A stretch of 64,000 nucleotides of DNA, taken from positions 1 through 64,000 of the forward strand of contig NZ_KB893422.1 in NCBI RefSeq assembly GCF_000374085.1, read 5' to 3'. Positions 8,166 to 16,266 of this stretch are shown piece after piece. This DNA comes from Spirosoma spitsbergense DSM 19989 (GTDB lineage Bacteria; Bacteroidota; Bacteroidia; Cytophagales; Spirosomataceae). Every line of letters starts with the position of its first letter. Position 1 is the first letter of the stretch. Below the pieces are notes generated by a model, which was given only the letters and a program-made list of their open reading frames with translations, ran no database searches and had not been told where the DNA came from. Position numbers and translations under genes: made by a program.

Positions 8166-9191
8166 ATGACAGCACCCAGCGAATTAACCACTTCGACCGA
8201 CATGAGCCGGTTTGGCATTATGCACCTGAAACGATACTGGGCCAAAGCGCTGGCCAACCGACAGGGGCAACTGGCCGGCAACGCGTTTGCCGGGGAAAAC
8301 GACCTCGACTCTGCCCTGTTGAGTGCCCTCAACCTGGGCCTTGAACCCACTATTCAATACCTGTACCTGACAGCTCCTACCTTCCCTGAATTTGAAGACT
8401 GGATTCAGATGACTGTTGGCGGACTTCCCGATGCCAGCAAAGTAGCGGCCTTCAATGCTCAGCTGGCAGGCACGTCATGGATAGCACCAACCGGAGACGG
8501 CATGACAGAATTGACCTTGTCGGCGGAGGATCTTGCGCACTGGGACCGGTATGGCTATGTGGTTATCAACAACGCCGTGTCTACTCAGGACTGCGACCAG
8601 ACCATTGAGCTGATCTGCGATTTTCTGTCGATAGACCGGTACCGGCCAGAAACCTGGTACAACGCCCATCCCGGAAAGCAGGGCATTATGGTCCAGTTAT
8701 TTCAACACCCCCTCCTGACCCGGAACCGGGAATCCTCCCGCATCCGGGCAGCCTATGAGCAGTTGTGGGGTCGTACTGATCTTTGGGTCACCACCGACCG
8801 GGTAGGATTCAACCCACCCGAAACAGCAAACTGGTCATTTCCGGGCCCCCGTCTTCACTGGGATGTACGGCTGGATCAGCCCGTCCCTTTTGGATTGCAG
8901 GGATTACTGTATCTATCGGACACGCAGGCGCACCAGGGGGCCTTCACGCTGGTGCCGGCTTTTCAGCACCGGCTGGCCACCTGGTTAGCCCGGCTTCCTC
9001 CCCGGGCAGACCCCCAAATGCAGGATCTTACGGAGTTGGGGCCGGTTCCCATCGCGGGCAATGCCGGCGATTTTATTCTCTGGCACCACGCATTACCCCA
9101 CGGCAGCAGTCCAAATACGGCCAAAGAACCCCGCTTTGTCCAGTATATCAATTATGCCCCGATTGTTTCCCAAAAAATGACTGACCGGTAG
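8166..9191 (+). CDS. Phytanoyl-CoA dioxygenase (PhyH) family protein with N-terminal extension
   Basis: A 341-residue protein from the ATG at 8166, chosen because the open frame upstream (from 8133) has no coding character. Residues about 118-341 match the PhyH family of Fe(II)/2-oxoglutarate oxygenases: the HWD triad start at 231-233 (LHWDVRLD), YLSDTQAHQGAFTLVPAF, His312 in PHGSSPN and Arg323 as the likely 2-oxoglutarate contact. The first 110 residues form a separate segment (LDSALLSALNLGLEPTIQYL, then TFPEFEDWI) that I do not recognise and that is longer than in most PhyH proteins. It is the last gene of the rightward operon and gives the locus a second predicted hydroxylase. Substrate unknown. 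Confidence 0.85.
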   Translation: MTAPSELTTSTDMSRFGIMHLKRYWAKALANRQGQLAGNAFAGENDLDSALLSALNLGLEPTIQYLYLTAPTFPEFEDWIQMTVGGLPDASKVAAFNAQLAGTSWIAPTGDGMTELTLSAEDLAHWDRYGYVVINNAVSTQDCDQTIELICDFLSIDRYRPETWYNAHPGKQGIMVQLFQHPLLTRNRESSRIRAAYEQLWGRTDLWVTTDRVGFNPPETANWSFPGPRLHWDVRLDQPVPFGLQGLLYLSDTQAHQGAFTLVPAFQHRLATWLARLPPRADPQMQDLTELGPVPIAGNAGDFILWHHALPHGSSPNTAKEPRFVQYINYAPIVSQKMTDR

Positions 9192-9407
9192 TTTTTGCCG
9201 TAAGCTATTGTTTCGTACGCTATTCCCCTGCTCTTTCATTCAATTACAGGCTTGCAATTTTGGTTGCTGTTAAACGCGGTTAGCAGCACGCGCAGGCCTG
9301 ACCGGTGCAGGAAAACCGCAGGCGCTTAAAAAAAATAAAAAGCATTAAAAACGGGAGCATCTTAAAACAACGTCGACGCATATTGACTTACGGCAGGTAA
9401 GGATTAA

Positions 9408-9434
9408 ACATCCACCTGCCAAGCAGGTGGATGT
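9408..9434. repeat. IS end hairpin, tnpA-downstream side
   Basis: Perfect inverted repeat ACATCCACCTG / CAGGTGGATGT around CCAAG, whose outer C and G can pair. It lies 30 bp beyond the tnpA stop and matches the position of a right-end structure in IS200/IS605 elements. Confidence 0.7.
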
Positions 9435-9464
9435 GTTAAAAAGGAGCGGGCATAGCCCGCAGGC

Positions 9465-9947
9465 TTACTCATGAGGAGGCCTAAATAAATCGAAATCCAT
9501 ACTTTGGCTCTCCTCTTTGCGATCTTCACCCCCTTGATATTTTACGTACCGACGAATATGATCCTTATTTATCCCAACCATATTGACAAAATAGCCCCTT
9601 GACCAGAAATGATTTCCCCAGTAGGGTCGCTTCGGCGCTCCGATTGAACAACTTGATAGCTAATTTGCCCTTCAAGGTGCCCATCAGTTCAGAAACCGAT
9701 ATACGAGGAGGAATGCTTACCACCAAATGGACATGATCAGCCTGAACATTCAATTCTATGACTTTACAGCCTTTCCATTCACACAACATTCGAATATCAT
9801 GCTCAACTAAGTCTTTCACCAGACCTGTCAGCACGCGAAAGCGATACTTGGCCGGGCCGCCGTCGCGGTGTCCAAACCACATGGTAATCGCATCGCTCCG
9901 GCGACCAGGTTCCAGACAACATGAGATTGTTTTTTATGCTTACTCAT
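9465..9947 (-). pseudogene. tnpA: Frameshifted IS200/IS605 transposase tnpA
   Basis: Translation in pieces gives a near-complete TnpA (Y1 HUH transposase). The ATG at 9947 starts MSKHKKQSHVVWNLV; the frame then shifts near 9900 to give DYHVVWTPRRRP, shifts again near 9865 to KYRFRVLTGLVKDLVEHDIR and on through the HUH motif HVHLVVSIPP and ISVSELMGTLKGKLAIKLFN, and shifts a third time near 9640 to KRPYWGNHFWSRGYFVNMVG, ending FDLFRPPHE at 9465. At least three frame changes are therefore needed, so no active enzyme can be made. The catalytic Tyr helix would lie in the last piece (DHIRRYVKYQ). The preserved coding character suggests fairly recent decay. Confidence 0.85.
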
Positions 9948-9987
9948 GCCGTAAAACTAGCAAAATGGCGTAGCCTTCAGGACATCA

Positions 9988-10006
9988 CCACCGCCCAAGG
10001 CGGTGG
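9988..10006. repeat. IS end hairpin, tnpA-upstream side
   Basis: Perfect 8-bp stem CCACCGCC / GGCGGTGG with loop CAA, 40 bp upstream of the tnpA start. It shares the CAA loop with the hairpin at the other end. Confidence 0.7.
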
Positions 10007-10036
10007 GTTATCGAGTTTCTCTTAATGTAAGTACAA

Positions 10037-10076
10037 CAGGGGTGGTTACCGGTCGCACGTCCGGCAACCACCCCTG
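10037..10076. repeat. Long near-perfect inverted repeat next to the IS relic
   Basis: An 11-bp arm (CAGGGGTGGTT), one mismatched pair, a 4-bp CCGG arm, an 8-nt loop (TCGCACGT), then CCGG and AACCACCCCTG. The stem is very stable and lies 30 bp outside the IS hairpin. Neither side carries a T-run, so it is not a classical terminator. It could be a remnant of another insertion or a transcript-end structure. Confidence 0.6.
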
Positions 10077-10459
10077 CTCGTCAAGCTGACTGGCCTGCCA
10101 GCTCAACCGAACGCACGGTCTGAGTTTCATGCCTCCCCTTCTGATGCGTGGAGCTTGTGGGTTGGTTAGTGCCAGTCAAACCAGTAAGTTGCTATATTGT
10201 CTTACTGGCTGACTAATAAACAACATAGACAGGGTTAATTGGAGTACATAGCGAGTTGGGAGCAAGAAAATGCGACATGAGTTTTAACGCTGGCTGTTGG
10301 GCATAACCACCCAATTGCTAAGACCAGTGGTATTTTGAGGGCGCTCCCTGACGATTTTCATCACTCTTTCCAACTCCAGGGAGAGGCTGGGGCCGCAACG
10401 GGTTTGGTCAGCATATGCTGCGACATTGACTACTGTTTGCCTGGATATACTGCCGCCGA
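10077..10459. other. Intergenic stretch without a recognisable gene
   Basis: About 380 bp between the hairpin region and the stop of the DUF885 gene. The only structure I see is an 8-bp hairpin CCAGTAAG / CTTACTGG at 10181-10208 with a 12-nt loop. No coding frame with family resemblance was found on either strand. Confidence 0.4.
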
Positions 10460-12241
10460 TTAGTTCTTCCTGGCGATTGCCTGCTGACTCTTAATCCAGC
10501 TATCCATCTTGGTTTCAAAAATCGCCAGGGGCATCGGCCCGTCTTTCAGCACCTGATCGTGAAAGGCCCGGATGTCGAACCGATTACCCAGGGCTTTCTC
10601 CGCCTTCTGGCGCATGGCCATGATGGTCAACTCGCCAATCTTGTAGGACACCGCCTGTCCCGGCGTGGAAATGTAGCGCTCTATCTCCTGAATAGCCGAG
10701 GCTTCGCTGACGGGTTCATTGGCCAGGCTATACTGAATAGCCTGTTCGCGCGTCCAGCCTTTATGGTGAATTCCCGTATCGACTACCAGCCGGATGGCCC
10801 GGTGAATTTCGCCATAGTATCGGCCCAACGCCTGGAATGGATCGGTGTAAAGACCCAGGGCCTTACCCAGACTTTCGGCATACAAACCCCAGCCTTCCGT
10901 GTAGGCATTGTAACTACCAATTTTCTGGAAGGCAGGAATAACGGTGTTTTCGTTCTGGAGCGAACGCTGATAGTGGTGGCCCGGAATGGCCTCGTGCAGA
11001 AAAAGGTCTTCCATGCGCCAGTAGTTGTACGTTTTAGCATCGACCACCGGAAAGTAGAACACACCCGGCCGCGACCCGTCGGGTGTGCCAGCCATATAAT
11101 GGGCGGGTGACGATGCTGCGCGGTACTTTTCAACCGGCCGAATCTCGAAGGCTGTTTTCGGAACCATGTTGAACAGACTCGGTAACTTCGGCTTCATGGT
11201 CTGGTAGATTTGCTGAAACCCAGCCAATACGGCCTCATCCGTTTTATACGGAAAGAATTTAGGGTCCGTATCTAGGTTGGCAAAGAACGCTTTCAGACCG
11301 CCGACAAAACCTACCTGCTGCTTAATGGCTTCCATCTGCTGCCGAATCCGTTTTACCTCGCTCAACCCCAGCGTGTGTACTTCGTCCGGCGTCATGTTCG
11401 TGGTTGTCGACGATTTAACCAGATACGCATAGTGCGCTTTGCCATTAGTCATAGCACTAAGGCCGACCGTTTCGCGGCACTGGGGCAGATACTCATTCTG
11501 GAGGAAGGTATAGAGCCGATTGTAAGCGGGTATAATCTGCTCCCTCATAGCGGTGGTATACGCCGTCGTCAGGCGTTGTTTGTCTTCAGCAAAGAAGGTA
11601 GCCGGCATCGTTTGTACCGGCTTGTAAAAAACACTTTTCGTTACATCATCGACGAGCATCGCTTTCAGCTGGGGTAATACCTTCTCGATTACCACCTTCG
11701 GCTGCATATACTGCTGCGCCATACCCATCCGCATGTTGGCAATGGCAGTATCGGTCTGAGCCACAAAGCCATTGATGCGCTTCAAAAAGTCGTCGTAGTC
11801 TTTCACCGACTTAAACGGGTGAACACTGTTGCCTGAGCCCAGTAGCGAAAAAAACAGATGGAAACCAAACATCTGGTTCATGGGCGTCAGATAGTCTGGA
11901 AATTCCATCGCTGCCAGCTTAGTGGTAAGGTCGAAGCGAAGTATCTGGTAGTTAAGCTTATCACGCTCACTCAGTTGGGGCTCCTGGTAGGCTTTCAGCT
12001 CATCCAGGTACCGCGTGTACAAACGCTTCATCTGATCGCGGTAGGATTGACTGATTGGGTTTTCGAGTTGATCGTTGTAGCGGTAATCACCCAGGTACGA
12101 AGCCATTAATGGATTCAGCGTCAAATAATCGTCGTAATAGGCCGTCAACAGGGACTGAAAGTCCGAGGGCGGAAGGGCGGGTTTTTGACCGAAGGCCAGT
12201 GAAGAACAGGTGACGAATAACAGAAGCAGGTAAGTACGCAT
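10460..12241 (-). CDS. DUF885 family secreted hydrolase/peptidase
   Basis: A 593-residue DUF885 protein, a family of predicted zinc metallohydrolases. The start at 12241 gives a clean signal peptide (MRTYLLLLFVTCSSLAFGQ); an earlier in-frame start would add 17 polar residues ahead of it. The mature protein spans the usual family length, with the zinc-site motif HEAIPGHHYQ at 416-425 and EGWGLYAESLG shortly after. The C-terminus reads MPLAIFETKMDSWIKSQQ. It is exported and probably periplasmic. It lies 153 bp downstream of the M13 peptidase gene in the same direction. A second, collapsed copy of both genes lies at 14530-14959. Some family members cleave peptides, but the substrate here is unknown. 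Confidence 0.88.
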   Translation of the reverse strand: MRTYLLLLFVTCSSLAFGQKPALPPSDFQSLLTAYYDDYLTLNPLMASYLGDYRYNDQLENPISQSYRDQMKRLYTRYLDELKAYQEPQLSERDKLNYQILRFDLTTKLAAMEFPDYLTPMNQMFGFHLFFSLLGSGNSVHPFKSVKDYDDFLKRINGFVAQTDTAIANMRMGMAQQYMQPKVVIEKVLPQLKAMLVDDVTKSVFYKPVQTMPATFFAEDKQRLTTAYTTAMREQIIPAYNRLYTFLQNEYLPQCRETVGLSAMTNGKAHYAYLVKSSTTTNMTPDEVHTLGLSEVKRIRQQMEAIKQQVGFVGGLKAFFANLDTDPKFFPYKTDEAVLAGFQQIYQTMKPKLPSLFNMVPKTAFEIRPVEKYRAASSPAHYMAGTPDGSRPGVFYFPVVDAKTYNYWRMEDLFLHEAIPGHHYQRSLQNENTVIPAFQKIGSYNAYTEGWGLYAESLGKALGLYTDPFQALGRYYGEIHRAIRLVVDTGIHHKGWTREQAIQYSLANEPVSEASAIQEIERYISTPGQAVSYKIGELTIMAMRQKAEKALGNRFDIRAFHDQVLKDGPMPLAIFETKMDSWIKSQQAIARKN

Positions 12242-12394
12242 GGACGAACAGAGTTGATCCGGGAGGACGTGTTTCATTTGGATAGATGACAAAAAACGGG
12301 GTGAGCATTGACCAACCGGCGCAACGGAACCGGTTCATTGTAAATCAGGAGATTAAAAAGAATGGTGTGGATAGATGTATCGTAGCGAAGTAGC

Positions 12395-14482
12395 TTACCA
12401 AACTTTAATCCGCTGGTCGGGAGCCTTGTACAGGGTTTGGCCCGGTTGCACGTTGAACGCTTCATACCAGGCATCAAGATTGGTTATTGGTCCGTTGCAG
12501 CGAAACTGATCGGGTGCATGCGGATCGGTCAAGAGTTGTTGCGCCTGCGATTCGGGCAGCATGTTAGTTCGCCAAACCTGCGCCCATGACAGGAAGAACC
12601 GCTGGTCAGGCGTGAACCCGTCGATTTTGGCGTTGCCCCGACCCTGCTTCGTTTTCTTAAACGCATCGTAGGCAATGGCCAGCCCGCCGAGGTCGGCCAG
12701 GTTTTCGCCCAACGTTAGTTGACCATTCACCTTGAGTGAATCCAGCACCCTGAAGCCAGCAAACTGCTCTTTCACCTTATCGGCGCGTTTGGTAAAGTTG
12801 GCGGCATCTTCTTTAGTCCACCAGTCGCGCAGGGTTCCATCGGCATCGTACTGGCGGCCCTGGTCGTCGAAGCCGTGTGTCATTTCGTGGCCAATCACCG
12901 CGACAATACCCCCGTAATTAATGGCGTCGTCAGCCTCCGCATCGAAGAACGGGAATTGCAAAATAGCTGCTGGGAATGCTATTTCGTTGTTTACCGGCAT
13001 ATAATATGCGTTTACCGTTTGAGGAGTCATACCCCATTCCGTTTTATCAACGGGTTTACCCAGGCGGCTAACGTTGTCGGTGTACCACCACTTTTGAGTC
13101 GCTCGCACGTTGCCGTAGAAATCGTCGGGCCGGATGATTACGCCCTCGTAGTTTTTCCACTTATCGGGGTAGCCGATCTTGCGCTTAAATGTACTGAGCT
13201 TGGTCAGGGCGCGCTTTTTGGTGTCGGCGCTCATCCAATCGACGGCATTGATATGTTCTTTGAACGATGCTTCGAGATTATCAATCAGTACCAGCATCCG
13301 TTCTTTGGCTTCCGGCTTAAAATACTGTTGAACATACAGTTGGCCTAATAACTCGCCCAATGATCCGTCGATCAGTCTGCTTCTGCGCTGCCAGAGGGGG
13401 GTCAGTTGTTTCTGGCCCGACAGCACCTTGTTGAACGCAAAATTTTGGTTCACAAACGGAGTACTCAGATACGGAGCCGCGCTTTTCAGCAGGTTCCAGC
13501 GCATATACGCTTTGAGGGCCTCGACCGGGGTCGCTGTTAGCAAACTATCCATGGAATGGTAGAACGACAGGCTTTGAACCAGCACCGTGTCTTGTCCGGG
13601 AATGCCCAGTTTAGGCATCAGCTCACCCCAGTTGATGCCGGGCGTTTGCTCGGAGAAATCAGCCACCGTCAGTTTGTTGTACGTTTTGATGGGGTCGCGT
13701 GACGCTACGCGGGTCATTTGTGCGTTGGCCAGGGCTGTTTCCAGCGTCAGAATCGCGTCGGCGTTGGCAGCGGCCCGGCTGGATTCTTCGCCAATCATGC
13801 CAAACATTTTGGTTAAGTTATCCCGATAGGCATCCCGGACTTTCTGGCTGCGGGCATCGTTTTTGAGGTAATAATCACGGTCGGGCAGCGTAGTACCTCC
13901 ATCCACAAACTGGACCACATACTTGTTAACGTTTCTCCTGTCCTGCGCCACATACAGCGAAAAAAACATCGTGCTTCCTTGGGAACGCTGATAAGCAATT
14001 TCGTTCATCAGGTCGGCTTTGCTTTTCACCTGATCGATACGGGCAAGGTCGGCTTTAATGGGGTCGAAGCCCTTCTGATCAATCGTTATACTATCCATGC
14101 CACTGGCGTAAAAATCGCCCACCATCTGGTGTAATCGTCCTTTGCCGGGGTTTTTGGCAGCCTCTTCGAGCAGTGATTTCATGGCATCGAGGCTTTTCTC
14201 GTACAGAATGCCGAAACTACCCCAACTGGTTTTTGACGCTGGTACGGGGTTTTTCTTCAACCATTCGCCATTGGCATACTGGTAGAAGTCATCGCCGGGT
14301 TTCACGGCGAGGTTCATATTCTGCCGGTCGATGAAAGGTATTTTCGGCGCGTTCGGCCGGGCCGGGCTGCGCTCAGCCGCACTAGGCCGGGATAGCCGCT
14401 TGCCGGGTTTGCCTGGAGGAGTAGCGGCCATCAGGCAAACCATCAGCATAACCGATGCAAGGAAGGTAAGTTGTTTGTTCAT
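12395..14482 (-). CDS. M13 family (neprilysin/PepO-like) zinc endopeptidase
   Basis: A 695-residue M13 metallopeptidase. It starts with a signal peptide (MNKQLTFLASVMLMVCLMAA), followed by a basic Pro/Arg-rich linker. The catalytic part shows NAYYMPVNNEIAFPAAIL, a substrate-binding motif of the family, then VIGHEMTHGFDDQGRQYDAD with the zinc-binding HEMTH at 532-536, and GENLADLGG supplying the third ligand. The C-terminus ends KAPDQRIKVW, matching the family's usual last Trp. Length is normal for the family. These enzymes cleave small peptides outside the cytoplasm. The DUF885 gene follows 153 bp downstream, so the pair may act together in peptide breakdown. Confidence 0.93.
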   Translation of the reverse strand: MNKQLTFLASVMLMVCLMAATPPGKPGKRLSRPSAAERSPARPNAPKIPFIDRQNMNLAVKPGDDFYQYANGEWLKKNPVPASKTSWGSFGILYEKSLDAMKSLLEEAAKNPGKGRLHQMVGDFYASGMDSITIDQKGFDPIKADLARIDQVKSKADLMNEIAYQRSQGSTMFFSLYVAQDRRNVNKYVVQFVDGGTTLPDRDYYLKNDARSQKVRDAYRDNLTKMFGMIGEESSRAAANADAILTLETALANAQMTRVASRDPIKTYNKLTVADFSEQTPGINWGELMPKLGIPGQDTVLVQSLSFYHSMDSLLTATPVEALKAYMRWNLLKSAAPYLSTPFVNQNFAFNKVLSGQKQLTPLWQRRSRLIDGSLGELLGQLYVQQYFKPEAKERMLVLIDNLEASFKEHINAVDWMSADTKKRALTKLSTFKRKIGYPDKWKNYEGVIIRPDDFYGNVRATQKWWYTDNVSRLGKPVDKTEWGMTPQTVNAYYMPVNNEIAFPAAILQFPFFDAEADDAINYGGIVAVIGHEMTHGFDDQGRQYDADGTLRDWWTKEDAANFTKRADKVKEQFAGFRVLDSLKVNGQLTLGENLADLGGLAIAYDAFKKTKQGRGNAKIDGFTPDQRFFLSWAQVWRTNMLPESQAQQLLTDPHAPDQFRCNGPITNLDAWYEAFNVQPGQTLYKAPDQRIKVW

Positions 14483-14529
14483 GGGAGAATTGGAATTGAG
14501 TTGGTACGTTTTCTTCTACTGTTAATTTG

Positions 14530-14959
14530 TTAATTCTTCTTGGCGATTGCCTGCTGGCTCTTGATCCAGCTGTCCAGTTTGGTCTCAAAAATGGATTGTG
14601 GCATCGGTCCGTCTTTTAGTATCTGTTCGTGGAAGGCCCGGCTGTTGAACCAGTGCGGTTAAAGTCCGCCAGCTTTTGGGCGTCGCTTTCTGGTTTGTTC
14701 TCCTGTTGCGAAAGGGCCTTCACGAGTTCCTGCAACCGAATCCTCGTTTGTTTTCGGATAGTAGCACTGATACCCCAGAAAGATTCGGTGGCGGGGATTT
14801 CGTTGGCCTTGATCCACCCGCCGTTCACACAGGCGAAAAATTGTCGTCGGGTTTGACCGAGTGGTCGATGGTGGTTTGGTTGAGGAACGTCCGCTGGGCG
14901 TTTACCGAAACGGTAGCCACGCACAGGGCTACACTGAAGAGGATAGAGACTTTTGTCAT
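14530..14959 (-). pseudogene. Collapsed second M13-DUF885 pair (fusion remnant)
   Basis: The remnant starts at an ATG (14959) with a signal peptide (MTKVSILFSVALCVATVSVN) and continues to VKPDDNF. A one-base loss in a T-run near 14847 then shifts the frame into ACVNGGWIKANEIPATESFW, clearly the N-terminus of an M13 peptidase. After SDAQKLADF the M13 similarity stops, and the sequence jumps in another frame to SRAFHEQILKDGPMPQSIFE and KLDSWIKSQQAIAKKN. That is the C-terminus of a DUF885 protein, nearly identical to the end of the intact gene at 10460. One deletion of about 3.5 kb inside a duplicate M13-DUF885 pair explains the structure. No functional product is expected. Confidence 0.85.
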
Positions 14960-15050
14960 TTGATACAGGAATGAATAAACGTGAACTGGGCAGATAGCTG
15001 CGGAGTTTTTTTATAAAATGGTGTGGATAGATTACCCGTTTGGATGCATT

Positions 15051-15115
15051 AAAGGTGAGAAGCTTCATTTAGTCATCCTGTCAGATTCGGGACATTTTCT
15101 GTCAGATTCGGGACA
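15051..15115 (-). promoter_or_regulatory. Paired 21-bp-spaced direct repeats: likely HTCS operator, copy A
   Basis: Two identical 16-mers, TGTCAGATTCGGGACA on the + strand, lie at 15079-15094 and 15100-15115, exactly two helical turns apart. A further box AAAGGTGAGA (15051-15060) lies on the target-gene side. The same arrangement occurs at 24377-24441 behind the intact hybrid regulator. Such direct repeats are typical of DNA-binding response regulators. Here the regulated gene is the M13 remnant, so the site is probably a relic. Confidence 0.65.
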
Positions 15116-15156
15116 CTTGAGGGCTAAAAACAGAAAAACGCTCGGTTTTGGGCATT

Positions 15157-15555
15157 TCAGACGCGGTTGGCCATAAACTCGGTGGGCGTTTGGCCGTAGC
15201 AATCACGGAACAGCGCAGCCAGATGCGAGGCCGTACTGAACCCTGTCAGGTCGGCCGTTTCAGACACGTTATGGCCCGACCGCAACAACTCGGCCGCTTT
15301 CTGTAGGCGGTACTGCCGGATCAGATCGGCGGGAGGAAGTTGAATCAGGTTTTGCACTTTGCGGTACAGCGTCTTGCGGTTCATGGCCAGTTGGTCGGCC
15401 AGCCAGTCGACGTTGAGTACAGGATCGCTGAAGTGAGCGGCTAACAGCTCATTTATCCTCAGCAACAGGGCATCCTGACTCAGCCTTAGCTTCGGCCGGG
15501 CTTGGCGAATAACGGGTGACCGTCTGGTGCAGCCTGATTTGGGTACAAGAAGCAT
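15157..15555 (-). pseudogene. AraC-type DNA-binding remnant of a hybrid two-component regulator
   Basis: A 132-residue frame with an intact AraC-type helix-turn-helix domain (VDWLADQLAMNRKTLYRKVQ, ADLIRQYRLQKAAELLRSGH, DLTGFSTASHLAALFRDCYG, end EFMANRV). Nearly every residue of this domain matches the C-terminus of the 1,358-residue hybrid regulator at 24483-28559, but the sensor, kinase and receiver parts are missing. Similarity begins at about residue 25; the first residues (MLLVPKSGCTRRSP) have no counterpart. It is most simply the 3' end of a duplicated regulator gene. A short DNA-binding protein could still be made from the ATG at 15555, in which case it might compete for the same operator; this has no direct support. 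Confidence 0.65.
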
Positions 15556-15686
15556 GGCTGAACAATAATATTCCTGCGGTATGGAATTAAGCGGAAAACA
15601 TACTTATTGATAAGGTCCCCTGGCTTCTGTCAGCAATGGGGCATTGCCACGGGAACCAGCAAAACGTTGAATAGCCAGGCAATGAG

Positions 15687-16142
15687 CTACGGATTTGACA
15701 GGGTATAGGTGTTTATGCTACCCCCTGTTTTCTGGCTGGCCGTGGTTCGGGTTAATCCCAGTTGCGTGTCCGTTAGCGCACCAATCGTAAACTCAATCGT
15801 CCCGTTAGTTCCGGTGGGCTGGGGCGACAGCCCGGAAAGTACCAGACGGGTATCGGAGGGTGTTGACCAGGTGCCGATGAACGTAGTGCCGTCGACCTCG
15901 GTGTACCGAGCCGAGGTTGGGCTGCTCAGGTCAAGTTTAAAGGTAGAATAACCGGGTACGGTGTTAGCCGTTCCGCCTTTCATGTACACTGTCGTGGCGT
16001 TCTGGTCTACCTTGCTGGCACTCCAGACTTTAGCTATTCGCTCCGATACGGGTGCTACGGTAGTTTTGCCACCACCGCAGCCGAAAACCATTAGTAGAGT
16101 TACCAACGCAACTCCAAACGATGAATAAACAGTTGATTTCAT
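15687..16142 (-). CDS. Small lipoprotein of unknown function (lipocalin-like region)
   Basis: A 151-residue protein from the ATG at 16142, chosen because it gives a signal peptide with a lipobox-like end (LLMVFGCGGG, Cys22); the open frame extends 31 codons further upstream without coding character. The mature part (about 125 residues) begins ISERIAKVWSASKVD-like and is rich in beta-type sequence (YSTFKLDLS, TFIGTWSTPSDTRLVLSG, TIEFTIGALTDTQLGLTRTT), a pattern common to lipocalin-like domain lipoproteins of Bacteroidota. It should be anchored in the outer membrane. It lies 124 bp downstream of the giant adhesin-like gene in the same direction, so it could belong to the same transcript. Exact function unknown. 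Confidence 0.75.
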   Translation of the reverse strand: MKSTVYSSFGVALVTLLMVFGCGGGKTTVAPVSERIAKVWSASKVDQNATTVYMKGGTANTVPGYSTFKLDLSSPTSARYTEVDGTTFIGTWSTPSDTRLVLSGLSPQPTGTNGTIEFTIGALTDTQLGLTRTTASQKTGGSINTYTLSNP

Positions 16143-16266
16143 GATTTCAGTTAGTTTATATGGTTTTATAGGGCCGTCTGAACGGCATTGTCCAGACGAC
16201 CCGATGGATTGAAAGTGATCAATAGTTTTATGCATCCAGCCTGCTAGTCTATACGACTGGTCGTTT

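Larger units (their letters stand above)
9408..10006 (-). mobile_element. Decayed IS200/IS605-family insertion sequence
   Basis: A relic element of about 600 bp. It holds a frame-broken tnpA (9465-9947) flanked by two short perfect hairpins, the usual end signals of IS200/IS605 elements recognised as single-stranded structures. The downstream-side hairpin is at 9408-9434 (11-bp stem plus an inner pair) and the upstream-side hairpin is at 9988-10006 (8-bp stem). Both have a CAA loop. A second stem, GCGGGC-ATA-GCCCGC, sits at 9446-9460. Exact cleavage sites cannot be set from sequence alone. No tnpB or accessory gene is present. Confidence 0.75.

Noticed and set aside
1-9191. The collar proteins as part of a prophage or contractile injection system
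   Set aside because: There are no sheath, tube, baseplate, capsid, terminase or integrase genes nearby; only collar-domain proteins and enzymes are present.
9565-9882. A 105-codon frame as a functional small transposase
   Set aside because: The frame covers only the middle of TnpA. The start and the catalytic end lie in other frames, so it is part of a pseudogene.
14616-15068. A 150-codon frame as a real gene
   Set aside because: Its first half is out of frame with the true M13 leader, which starts at 14959, and its end runs past the deletion junction into the wrong frame of the DUF885 tail.
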